The notes under the pieces were generated by a model. It worked only from the letters and a program-made list of their open reading frames with translations, made no database searches and was not told the origin of the DNA. Below are positions 8,680 through 19,289 of a DNA stretch of 20,192 nucleotides, piece by piece (position 1 is the first letter of the stretch; each line of letters starts with the position of its first letter). The stretch lies in NCBI GenBank assembly GCA_003118195.1, contig BEXV01001020.1, positions 52,858 through 73,049 of the forward strand. The letters run 5' to 3'. A program made the translations under genes and the position numbers. The stretch is from Hemicentrotus pulcherrimus (Eukaryota > Echinodermata > Echinoidea > Camarodonta > Strongylocentrotidae).

Positions 8680-11583
8680 TGGAAGTGGGGGTAAACAATG
8701 AGAGCAACTGAAGATTAATTGAATGCAAGATGGATCACCATGAAACAACTTGGGGAAACATGACCTTTCATTCTAAAAATAAAAACACAACAGAACAGCC
8801 ATTTTTAATGACAAATGAAGAGTTAAAATCAATGATGTATGGTGGATGATCACAGGATGAAATCATGCTATACTATTTGCAGCGATGGGACTTTATAATC
8901 ATTGGTATAATTTCCTCCAATTAATATAAACAAAAGATAGAAGATTAGAAGTGAGCACTCCAGGGAGAAAAAAAAACATATGAAGAAACAGACTAACAAC
9001 AGAATGAAGCAAAGTTTTGCTGATTTATTTTATCAGACACCCAAACTTGATACCAAGTTACTTTGAGGAAAGCCAACAGAAAAAAAGAGAACAATTTTGT
9101 GAAATGAAAAAAAAGTCATTTCAATAGTTCTAATTATGTAAATGAACAGATCATTATCTAACAAAATTTCACAATTAAGTCTGCCATGAAGTTGAGATGT
9201 TATTTTTCGACAACTCTCCTTATTTTTTTTTGTCATTAGAATTTGTCCCTTTCTCAAAGTTTCCTCTTCTTTCATGACATGTATTAAGCTATAACCTACT
9301 ATCAAGCTTGGGTGTCTTTAACAGGGTTGACTTATGTAATGTATGGTAAAATTAAAAAAAGCTCAGATCATTTTTGTTTTTACACAAAAACAGAATAAAA
9401 GACAGACTGGGACAAAACAAAAATGAACATATGATGGGTTGTATTTGCCAAATACAAAATGAGCACTAAATGATTTTGATTAGGAGTTTCTTCTTGAAGT
9501 ATGTATTGTTTTGTTTGTTTCACTATTAAGAATAGAAGCATTTTGACAGAAAGTGATGAGTTTAAGTCAGTACTTAATGGAAGGTGTTCTTATACTTCTG
9601 GTTCACAAAAGAAAAACTATTGTATCTCCACACATCATTGATTTACCTAAATAACATTTTTTTTACAGGCAGTTTAAACCATTTTCACACATCAAAAATC
9701 TTACAGGGCTATCACTATGACAAGTCCAGTTCGTTGTCCATAAAAATCCGGACCTAAACAACTTTAAAGTAGATCGGGCTTATATGAACCAATTCATGAA
9801 TAAGTTTTGTAGCAGAAACATTGTCCTTTGATGTCACAATTCTGCTATTTTTTTCTTAGAGACATTTAACTTTATTTTCAGTGCATTATCTAGTATCTAC
9901 AAACTTTGCAATCAGCTGAATATCAACCCAAATGGGCAATTATCTCTGTGAAAAAGTAGATTTCTTGTTCTCAGCAGATGAAATGTAGAATGAGCAAAAA
10001 GTAACTACAAAAAGTGCTGAGTTCCTAGAAGAAAAAAAATCAATCCATTTCTCGGATTTTGTTATTATATTTAAATGAGAAGTTGGGTAGGAAGGACTCT
10101 AGTTTCTTATTGTAGCAGATTTTGTGTACTTTTTTTGGTCACCAATACAAGGGTGATTGCAAGTGAGTAGGGTAGCTAGTATGTCAAATAGTCATACTTT
10201 GGGGATAATTTTACCATTTTGATATATATGGGCAATAATCCCTTTTTATTATTGACCATAACATGACAGGACACAAGTTAGATATAGTGCGTTATTACTT
10301 ATTTGTCAGTTTCCTGTTTTGTAACATTTGCGATAGCCAAGACTAGAACAAATCACATATGCAAAAGGATGTGAGTGTAGGAATTGTCAAATTTACCGGT
10401 AGGTAAAATGTGTTACTTGCAGATTAGACTACTGAAAATATAATAATTGAAAACACTGGGGGGTTTATCCATAACAAAACCATCAAACCATAACAGTCAT
10501 GGTTATTACATAAACAACATCAATAATTGAGTGTTAGATGAGAATTCCTGAATATTTTATCTGTTTCTTTTTTTAAACAAAAATCTAGATCAAGGGTGAC
10601 ACATGAAGTATTTGTCTTAGCAAACATTAGCCCAATAAATAGCCTAATAAAATTTGATTTATATTTCTATAAAATGCTTATTCCAAAATTACTTCATTCA
10701 ACTTAAAGCTAACATTTTCCGACTTGTGACTTTTGAGCTGAGGAATACATTTTCAGCAAGAGCAATAATTTTCTGTAAATCATATATAATTCATATTACT
10801 TTTCCCTTCAAAACATTTAGTTACCGTACTTATTTCATAAAATAAAAAGGCATGCAGGCCCTACTTAAGTAATGCTTTTCTCCATAGACTATTCAATTTC
10901 CATCTCTACAAATACGACTGGGGTCCTTTGTATTCAACAAAAGTAAATTCCTTGCTTCATCGTTTAATTCATCATTCTAGTTATATATGCCAATTTAAAA
11001 ACATGTGAAGTCATTCAGAATTAACAAAGTATTGAAAATGTCCAGTAATCAAAAGTGATCAACCAACATTCATGACATACATGTCATTTATTGCAAAAGC
11101 AGGCAAAATTAATCATGCAAATGCATGTATGCCATACTACCCATAAATAATACTGGCAAATTAAGTAACTGATCAAAAGCCTTTTGTTCTGCGTTGGTTC
11201 AAAATCCATACACTAATCATATTGAGGCAATAAAGTCTTTAAATAATATCTTGCACATGCATTGAGCAATCCAGAGCCCATCAGTTTACAATCAAAATGG
11301 CGTCATCATGCCAACTGATCATGATTATTTCAAACATAATGTGTTAACTGTGGGCAGGGGGCAGGGGAAATAAGATTATTATCTATTGAAGTGTCAAGCA
11401 GACTTGATTTAGTGTGAATACATTACATACATTCCACACCAGTCAACCCTGAAACACAACTACAGAGAGTATATAAGATGCAAAAACAAACACATACATG
11501 ATGATAGTATAAGGAGATAGATATGATATAGGTTGCAGATTCAAATAAATACAACTCTGAGTGTATAAAGTGAAACCACCCAC

Positions 11584-11597
11584 ACTCTCTCTCTCAC
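11584..11597 (+). repeat. Short CT-dinucleotide run
   Basis: ACTCTCTCTCTCTC-type run, which reads GA-rich in the minus-strand transcript. It is a simple repeat in the large intron. Confidence 0.85.
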
Positions 11598-14500
11598 TAA
11601 ATTGCAAGATAAGGTATTCCCGCAAAATGGGAACTTGAGAGAGGGGGGATATGGTGTTAGGGTACCTCAAGAATGGATTCGATCACTTCCTGTTAGTCAT
11701 CACCAACACAAAAAAGGAGAAATTTGAGATGGAAAGAGAAGGATGAAAGTAGTAATATGTTGCATTCTTGGATGTTAAAAATAAAAGCAACAAAAATAAT
11801 GAATTAAACATGTCATGATGTTACATGAAAATGGAATGATACTTTCTTCTCCAAGTACAAATGATTTATTTCACAGATAACCCTAAAATCTGGAAACAAA
11901 TCCGAAATTTGAAAGATCAATTAACAATTTTATTGCCAATCCTTTCCTATAAAAGTTATTTAGATCAATCAAATAAATTGTACTTCTGCACAAAAATGTA
12001 ATTATTTTGGCTTTCTTCACAAAAAAACTCAAGTAAAGTGTATTTGGTTAATGTAAATGGATTGGCAGATGACATGCATCTCTAGTTTTTTTATTTTCAG
12101 CGTGAATTTGAAGCGTGAAGTGTTTTTACTGTAATCATCAGAACTCATGAGTACCGATACCTTTCCAATGACCACTTGCCTACTCATCAACAAATCAACC
12201 AATCACATATCGTATTAGCTTTATTTTATAGTATTGATTCAGATAAAAAGGGGAAATTCCCAGAGTATTTCATTTACATAAAGATATGTCACAAGCAAAA
12301 AAAATCATGTTTATTATGTGTCTTAACCTGTCAATATACCAAGATGAAACTGAAGAATGTGTTGGAAATATGAAAAGAAATCAAATATGGGCATTGTGAA
12401 AAAGTAAAATGCTGTAATCTGTTTTCAGGAAAAGGCATTAATATCTTGATTGCATGTGGTATAAATGATATTAAAATCTACTTAGGATGCAAATTTAAAA
12501 AAATGCAATTACCCATTACAAAATTAAGAGTGTCCCAATGATACGATTACCGGGTAGCTTGTAAAATTTGCTAACATGATTAATTTTTAGAGCATAAAAA
12601 CCGAAAGATTACATACTGCACCAAAATGATAATTTAGAATCCCTAATATTCAAGCAGGCAATATATCTCGGACACCTTCAAGGTCTCCGGTGCATTGACA
12701 TCATTAAAATACTGACAATGACGTACTTTCTTAACTACTATGATGAATGGAGAAGAAACAAAATAATCCAAAATGAATGAAAATGTGTTAATGCGATGTA
12801 AACTCCTCGTCATGATAAAGACCATGAAGAGATCCTTAGATTGAATTGAAATGACTCAAAAATGCAACGTTCCGTTATTCCATGCATGCTCAATACATGT
12901 TTTATTCCAATGTACATGCTTTCCGTATGAAATGTATTCACATCTCTATTATTTAGGATAATGCAGGGGTTATTCACTGAGACTGTAATTTCCCCATAGC
13001 ATCATTCTTGTTTGAATAACTACAGTCGATAACAGAGTTTCTTCGAGGAGTTTAATCCCATTAAGTGCATACAGAAGAACATGATAGCAAGAGTTGCAGG
13101 TCAAATTACCCAGTTCGTTTGCTGGGAATTGCAGTCAGTTTATCAAATAATCCTTCTACCCAAAGGAAAGATATAGATCAATAGGAGGAAAATCAATTTT
13201 AGATTATGGCATTTGTGTGACATGCAGAAAGAATGCTTGTGTAATTATGCGTGCTGTGTTTGAAAATTCTTCAGCTTTGAAAAATATTACGTAACATTAC
13301 ATTTAATGTTTACAGAAGTCACACACTATAATACTCATCATTAACATATCATATTCTGTATAAAGATGATTAAAATCCTAAACAAGCAATCAAAAAATTA
13401 AAAAATACCATTACATCATAGACCTTCACTGTACAGCGAATGGGGTTTTGAAGCTGACGTACATGACATTAAAAATTAATTTACAGTAGTAGTTTTAGTA
13501 GTCTACATCTATGTATACTATCTAATTCTTCCTTTCTACTATACTTCAAAAGGTTATTGAGTTTAGCTGCTCTAAATTAGGCAATGCAAAATAACAATAC
13601 ACTGATATTCTTTTAAAAATGCAAGAAATAAAACCACAAAATGCATGTGGATGAAAGTTCAATCATGCCTGCATTATCTTAACTACTGGTACTGGAAAAT
13701 ATCATTACAAGTCACTCCATTTGGACAGGTATGCCTCCGGATGATAAAGGTTGCTGAACATGAGAAATCCCTTTTTCTAGTCTTAAAAAACCATACCTTC
13801 CCTAGTTGTTCTAATGCCATATTGAACAATCACCAATTATATATATACTCATTTTCAAATGAAAAAAAAACACGATTCAACGAGTTGTAAAGTACAAATA
13901 CACTTCCCATCTACTGCATATACTTGAGCAAAACTGAGATTTATAACAAATTAAAAAGAACTGTATAACCATAATCCATAGATATTAGTTGACCAGTAGA
14001 TAGTTTTTAAAAAATGCTAAAATGTACTCCTACTCCTAGGTTTTTTCTTCAAAATATCTTTTCTCTTGATGCAAGTTATAAGATAGAATGTCCTACATTC
14101 CCTTATTTGTAAACACCTGTAAAGAGAAGTAACGACACTTCCAACATTTTACCTTTATTTTTGCATCAAGTAAACTATGTATCATTATCCATTTTCCCTG
14201 AAGTTTAGATTTTTTCTTTCAGCAACTCATTATGACAACAATTTTTTTGAGATGAGATGTCCTTTATTTTCATAAAGATAGCATGTAATTTGGACTTCAT
14301 ATTTACTAGGACATCGCTTTTTTCATATGGATTTAATAAAAGTAAAAGGGCCATTTCTACTTTTACGCCTCACTTTGGGGAATAATATCGTAGAGGCATG
14401 CACACAGACACACTTCAAGGAAATAGTACAGATACTGTAGGACGAAAATGTTAACAATAGCAACAAGTGTTAGTAAATATAGCATTTCTATCTACATAGT

Positions 14501-14754
14501 ATCAATGGTATAATACAGGCACTCTTTCTCTCACTAGTTCAAGCTTAGTTTAGTCCAAGTAGAAACAGCAACTACATTTAGTTTGAAGAAATTAGGCATG
14601 CCACACGACATGTAGAAAGCCGAGTATGTCTTTGGAGGTTTTGTCTGGGATGAAAATGAATATCAATCTTGTTTTGTGTTATTGGTAAAGCGTAATTACC
14701 TAATAATGTCTTCAATTTACATGAGCTAAATTGGTGGCACATTCAATAAATCAT

Positions 14755-14755
14755 N
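14755..14755. other. Single ambiguous base (N)
   Basis: The only undetermined base in the window, 198 bases on the transcript-downstream side of exon 2. It probably reflects an unresolved polymorphism or a low-quality call. Confidence 0.99.
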
Positions 14756-14952
14756 ATAAAATATATTCATTTGTTCATTGGGTGTATGGAAAATTTTGGC
14801 TACTTATGTAGACAGTCATATTGTGATATTTTCAATTCTGTTATTAAAATATGTATTGCATGAAAATCTCACAATTTATTAATTATGTATTTGCTGATTT
14901 AATCAAATAATCATTGTATCTATAATTGTATCTATTTCTGTACAAATCTTAC

Positions 14953-15027
14953 CTCAGCTTTCAGTCTGGGATGCAATAAGATGTAGCCATTACTGTTGAT
15001 GCCGAACACATATGCCTGTGGTCCAAT
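14953..15027 (-). CDS. CACNA2D-like exon 2 of 8 seen: Cache NGYILLHP strand pair
   Basis: The 75 bp encode 25 residues, starting IGPQAYVFGINSNGYILLHP and ending RLKAE. The pattern G-Y-x-F-x-I-x-x-N-G-Y-[VI]-L-x-HP is diagnostic for the alpha-2/delta Cache domain; vertebrate alpha-2/delta-1 reads YYFAIDPNGYVLLHP. The acceptor is TTTCTAG|ATT and the donor GCTGAG|GTAAGATT, both phase 0. The downstream intron is 10.8 kb and lies exactly where vertebrate alpha-2/delta-1 carries its alternatively spliced region A, just after the HPNLQPK motif. This exon gives the strongest single identification of the gene. Assignment to one vertebrate paralogue (1, 2, 3 or 4) is not justified. Confidence 0.95.
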
Positions 15028-16779
15028 CTAGAAATCAAATCAATAACATATACACAAAACGTGATAAAATATAAAGTTATTGGTTATGGAAACATTTTTT
15101 AAAAACCTTCTTCGTACCACTAACATTCGAGACTGAAACTGGAATATCAACTTCATGTATACCTTCATCATGTATTTAATAGAATTGTGCATGAAAATCC
15201 ACTGATGCATGATATTTTGACATATATTATCCATTATCACCTAATCCATTCCAATTTCAGAGGATTTTTATTATTATTAAACTCAACAAATTTTACATCA
15301 TGCAGCACAATTTTCAACATTATCTAACTTTTAGATTTACCACCTATCATGCCGCACATGGATAATGCAACGTTATTTACAAAAAGTTTCATCATAAAAT
15401 TCAACAACAAAATAATTATACATACAAAGAAAAGCAATAAAAAAAGTTACTTATTAACAAGTTAATGATCTGAAACAATAGGTTTTTTGAAGTACCATTT
15501 TTTTTTTTTACAAATTGAAATAAAATATGCTCTTCATACTACATGTACTATATTGCTAATATTTCCTTTTCCTCCATCTGTTGCAAATAAGACAAGCTGT
15601 TCCAACAAGTTTTACGAAAGTCTATGACAAAAATAGATTATGCTTGACAAACTTCCATTCGTGGTTCTTTTTTTACTCCATGTTGATCATAATATAAACA
15701 GAGTTCTACAGGATCAACCTTCATAATTTTGTTATTGTTTTGAAATGTTTGAAAGAAGGAAAAGCTGAACGATACCTAGTGGTACATAAAAACCATGTTC
15801 GCAACAGAGGTGGGATATCTATTGGTCATGTCAGGTCGGAGCAACCAGTTTTGTCCAAGTTATCAGTTTCTTTGGTTTGTAATTTTGTAGAAATTCATAT
15901 CAAAGTTTCTATAGTTTGGGGCAATTCTTCATTTCCATCATTTCAATTACATTTTAGAATAGTCATAAATGGTTCAATGCTTCTAATATCAGCATCAGAT
16001 ATGTATTTTAAAGCCACTTATCTTTGTTGTTACAGCTACCTTCTACCTTATTAGTCTAAACATTTTATGTACAAGTATATTTATATACATTAGTATTATA
16101 TACATGAACATGTTAGTTGTTAGCAAAAAATTAATAATAGTTAAATTATTATACACATATCTATTGAAATAATGGTGATGCCATGAGAATTGAATTTCCC
16201 TGTTACATTTTAAGAGCTACCTACTTTCATCATACATTCACTTTTACTTTATATACATGAATGGATAATTATGGATAACTACATGCATATACAAATTGCT
16301 TGTCCAGTCTTTCAATGATAGTAGAATAATTATTAGCTCAAATATTTTTTGTCTTAATGCTCCATCATTAGCGTTTATGAATTAATCAATAATAGTTGCG
16401 CATCCCAATTAAAACAGCAAAATGTAAAGGGTTTTAAGTATAATTGTTGCAGGTAAAAAGGATCTCTATCACAATTCTATACAAAAAACGAAAGAAAACT
16501 TTTTATTTACAATTTAATTCCCTGTTTTAAATTTGCATATTTGAAATAAATGAACAAGTGGAGTGTTAGAGGAAGATGAAGTAAATCGAATTGTTGGAAG
16601 TACATGTATCAATGCAAATTACCAATAAACTCATAGGAATATGAATTACTATGAAATGAAAAAAAGTATATTGAAGCATGCATTGATATCAAATGTAAAT
16701 ATTAAAAAATTTAAAATTATATGTACATACAAATATACAAGGAATGATAATGGCATGGGAATTGGAAGCATGAATCAAT

Positions 16780-17140
16780 GAATAAAATCATAGTGATGAT
16801 TGCGGATGAATTTCAGAATGATTGTTTGACAAATGAAAGAAATGTGGAGGAAAATGTGAAAGATGATAATAAATACAAGGTAAAATGTTTAAAAGATCAA
16901 AGAGAAAAAGATGAATTAAAAAATGAATGAAAGATAGATTACAAATGAAAGAAAGATTAAGTTAATTGACAGATAAAAGAAGGATGTATGAAATAAACGT
17001 AAATAAAAGAAAAAAAGAGAGAGACCAAAAGAAGATGGGTACCGGTACATGAGTGCCATTGGGATGACACAAGTTAATGGAAAAATAAAATCCTACAGTT
17101 AATGATCAACAAATGAAAACAAATTAAATAAAAAGGATGG
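16780..17140 (+). repeat. Purine-rich degenerate AAATGAA/GAAAGAT tract
   Basis: About 360 bases in which variants of AAATGAAAG, GAAAGAT and GATGAA recur many times (for example AAATGAAAGAAAG at about 16833 and 16945). It resembles an old, decayed simple repeat. On the transcribed strand it is pyrimidine-rich and lies downstream of the candidate microexon. Confidence 0.55.
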
Positions 17141-17591
17141 ATGATGGTATTAGAGTAGAGAAGTTATAACAAAACTTTTAAAATTGTAACATTAATGATT
17201 ACTACACAAGTACAATATACTTTTAAAAAAGTGAAATAGTGTTTTTTATAGTTTTTTTTTATAGTAACCACAAGTAGACTTCTGGCTTTTTAATATCAAA
17301 CCCCCTTACATCAAATTAGAATCTACAGCAATGTCAATATTGCTATTGGGAGCCACTGCAATTTGGTAAATTAGTTTAGTAGCATTACATTTACAAATGG
17401 AAGCTTAAATGAAGTGCAATAAAATATTTTAGAGAACACACATACATAAGACAACATAAATACACATACAAGTACACAGCATGTTAGTGCATCATCTCAC
17501 TATCTATCACTATCAATCTAATGCACAAATACACTAAGGAGCGACTAGTGGGATGAAAGAGATATTAGGCAGGTACACATATTAGGTTAAC

Positions 17592-17605
17592 ATGCTGTGC
17601 AGCAT
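17592..17605. other. Small hairpin just past the microexon donor, with a GCATG
   Basis: ATGCTG and CAGCAT are separated by two bases, a perfect 6-bp stem. In the minus-strand transcript the structure starts 34 bases after the candidate donor. A GCATG (plus 17591-17595), the core of the Rbfox splicing-factor site, overlaps it. A GCATG this close is not rare by chance. Confidence 0.4.
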
Positions 17606-17638
17606 AGAATCTTGTCCCATAACAGAGCACACACTTAC

Positions 17639-17668
17639 AGATTCACTGAATGAAGAATTATACTCAGG
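17639..17668 (-). CDS. Candidate in-frame cassette microexon of the CACNA2D-like gene
   Basis: Thirty bases lie inside the 4.2-kb intron between exons 1 and 2. They are preceded on the minus strand by ATCTTTTTTCAG, a strong polypyrimidine tract plus acceptor, and followed by TCT|GTAAGTGTG, a near-consensus donor. Both flanking phases are 0, matching the phase-0 intron that hosts it, so inclusion would add ten residues, PEYNSSFSES, after PMNK and before IGPQAYVF without a frameshift. The insert carries one N-glycosylation sequon (NSS). Without it, the joined protein already matches the vertebrate length in this part of the Cache domain, so if real this is most likely an alternative exon rather than a constitutive one. 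There is no transcript evidence here, and 30-bp matches can arise by chance. Confidence 0.5.
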
Positions 17669-17902
17669 CTGAAAAAAGATAGAATTAAACAACATGATGT
17701 GATTTATTTTTCTAAGCATCTTCCTAAATGCAGTGCTTTCTTTCAGTTTCATATTTTTCTTCAGAACATATAGTGCATACCAAAGAAAGGGGTACTATTA
17801 CTACACATTAAGTGCAATTTTTACGTGTATTCTTCATGTATTCATTTATAAAAAGTTCATTCAGAAAATGTATTCTATTCCAGAACCAATCATTGCAATA
17901 TG

Positions 17903-17929
17903 TTGCATTACATGTAACATGTAATGCAA
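17903..17929. repeat. 27-bp near-perfect palindrome containing a POU octamer
   Basis: TTGCATTACATGT, one A, then ACATGTAATGCAA: a 13-bp perfect inverted repeat around a single base. ATGCAAAT (17924-17931), the canonical POU octamer, overlaps its right arm, and CCAAT / ATTGG lie further out. In RNA it would form a stable hairpin 234 bases upstream of the candidate microexon. Whether it acts as an enhancer, an RNA structure or neither cannot be read from the sequence. Confidence 0.8.
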
Positions 17930-18294
17930 ATTGGACACCAGATAAAGCAATAAGGAGGAATTATCTTTATCAGGCCTTTTTAGTGTCCAAAGCAAAACAG
18001 AACAATCAAACATTATCTGATTCACCTAATGCTGAAAGTCTGATGGTGAATTAACAAGAAGAACCATTTTTTTAATGATTTGTAGATTTCAAGATGTTGT
18101 TCCTGCTGTTGCTGATGATGACGACATTGATTGAAATTAGATATACAAGTACATGTATCACGTGGTGAACTTTGAAGTTTGAACACTGAACACTTCAAAC
18201 ACCATTCAAATTCATTCCAAAATGGCATACATAAACTTGTAACAATGAAATGAAAGGATCAAATTAAGCACTTCCAACCTCTCAAAGAGTCTCA

Positions 18295-18305
18295 GCCCCC
18301 CCCCC
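18295..18305 (+). repeat. Poly-C run
   Basis: About eleven C bases in an otherwise AT-rich intron; G-run in the transcript. Confidence 0.9.
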
Positions 18306-19214
18306 TTTTGAATAAGTGCAAGAATGATATTATGTTTCTATGACAAAACAACATGCGGTTAGTATTGAAGCAATGCCATGCAACAACACTTTAAAAAGTG
18401 GTTCCAAGCTCCTACTCCCCGGCAACCTTTCCTAATCCTATCTTTTCAACATTCATAGCATCAAACTGTTTACTCAAATAATACAGATGGCCTGTCAATA
18501 GTCATATGGAACACAAAATTGGGACAAAGTACGAAAAATTGCTAAAAATGCCATTACTCAACTACGCGAGCCTCTTGGCTAAACACCATTACAATTAGAA
18601 GAGATAGAGTTGCACACATTCGGTTCTCGCTAAGAAAATAGGGTGGTGAACATTAGGAGGCAACAGGGTGAGAAAGATGCAACATTTGTAAGAGCCACTA
18701 TGCCACTGTGTCTTCAACAACTTTAAATTTCCAACATTCTTGGAATATTATAATGATGTCGGGTGCAATTATCACCATCAGATATTTTACAGCTTTCAAC
18801 AATTCCTGGCATTTTCCCCCTTATGTCTAATATATAAGGATGGAAAATTATATTAAAAAACTAATTTCATAGACTCCACAACCCATACAAACCACTTTGA
18901 TTCAGTTGAACTGTCGTTGTTTTATCCAGCATGGTGTCTGAAGAAAACATGGCTGAGTTTAAGAGTACAACATTAAAATGAAATCCTTCCGGTCAAGAGT
19001 GTGAATAGTTTTCATACAGCATATATACATGTATTGTAAAATGATGAGAAAAACAATTGGTGCAGCACAATATTTACCACCTGACAAGTTGCACATAATT
19101 ATTGTCATTACGTTTGAATGATGTTCTAAGAGATAAGCATAGCTAATCATTCACAAAAATGAAGTGACTTCCAAAATTTGATTTGTTTTTTTGAGAGAGA
19201 AGGAAGAGAAATAC

Positions 19215-19289
19215 CTTGTTCATAGGAACTGTATCAGCCATGTTCTTGGTTGTGATGTCTGTACCTACAACACCGAGCAGCTGCTGACT
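19215..19289 (-). CDS. CACNA2D-like exon 1 of 8 seen: Cache domain core
   Basis: This is the most 5' exon visible of a calcium-channel alpha-2/delta subunit, an extracellular GPI- or membrane-anchored auxiliary protein that promotes surface trafficking of CaV1/CaV2 channels and synapse function. The 75 bp encode 25 residues beginning SQQLLGVVGTDITTK and ending in PMNK. LGVVGTD is the family's Cache-domain signature (vertebrate paralogues have LGVVGTD or LGVMGVD). The acceptor is TGTCAG|AGT and the donor AACAAG|GTATTTC; both flanking introns are phase 0. Joined to the next exon, the stretch from GTD to the YVF motif has exactly the length seen in vertebrate alpha-2/delta-3, which fixes the ends. 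Two further in-frame acceptors (CAG, CAG) follow within 6 nt. The preceding exon, which should end the stretch before the Cache repeat, is not found up to base 20192. Confidence 0.87.

Larger units (their letters stand above)
4107..14952 (-). other. Large intron between exons 2 and 3 (10,846 bp, phase 0)
   Basis: It is bounded by GAG|GTAAGATT and TTTAG|TTG. It occupies the position that in vertebrate alpha-2/delta-1 hosts alternatively spliced region A. I scanned the transcribed strand for donors of GTAAG/GTGAG type paired with AG acceptors that keep phase 0. None is as convincing as the 17639-17668 candidate. A weak 45-bp open candidate lies at 14153-14197. The intron holds a MITE, a retroposon-like tail, a 20-bp tandem duplication, microsatellites and one ambiguous base; no other gene is seen. 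Confidence 0.85.
15028..19214 (-). other. Large intron between exons 1 and 2 (4,187 bp, phase 0)
   Basis: It is bounded by AACAAG|GTATTTC and TTTCTAG|ATT. It contains the 30-bp candidate microexon, a 27-bp palindrome, a purine-rich A/G tract (about 16780-17140) and a poly-C run (18295-18305). The 104-codon plus-strand open frame at 15740-16054 has no homology I can recognise and is expected by chance. Confidence 0.85.

Noticed and set aside
11598..11633. 36-bp phase-0 open segment (FPFCGNTLSCNL) with a C/T-rich stretch before it
   Set aside because: The acceptor is AAG rather than CAG or TAG, the donor GTGAGAG is mediocre, and the pyrimidine run belongs to a simple CT/C-rich stretch.
15740..16054. 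104-codon plus-strand open frame, the longest in the window
   Set aside because: It lies within an intron of the opposite-strand gene, has no recognisable motif, and several frames of 80-100 codons are expected by chance across 20 kb of AT-rich DNA in six frames.
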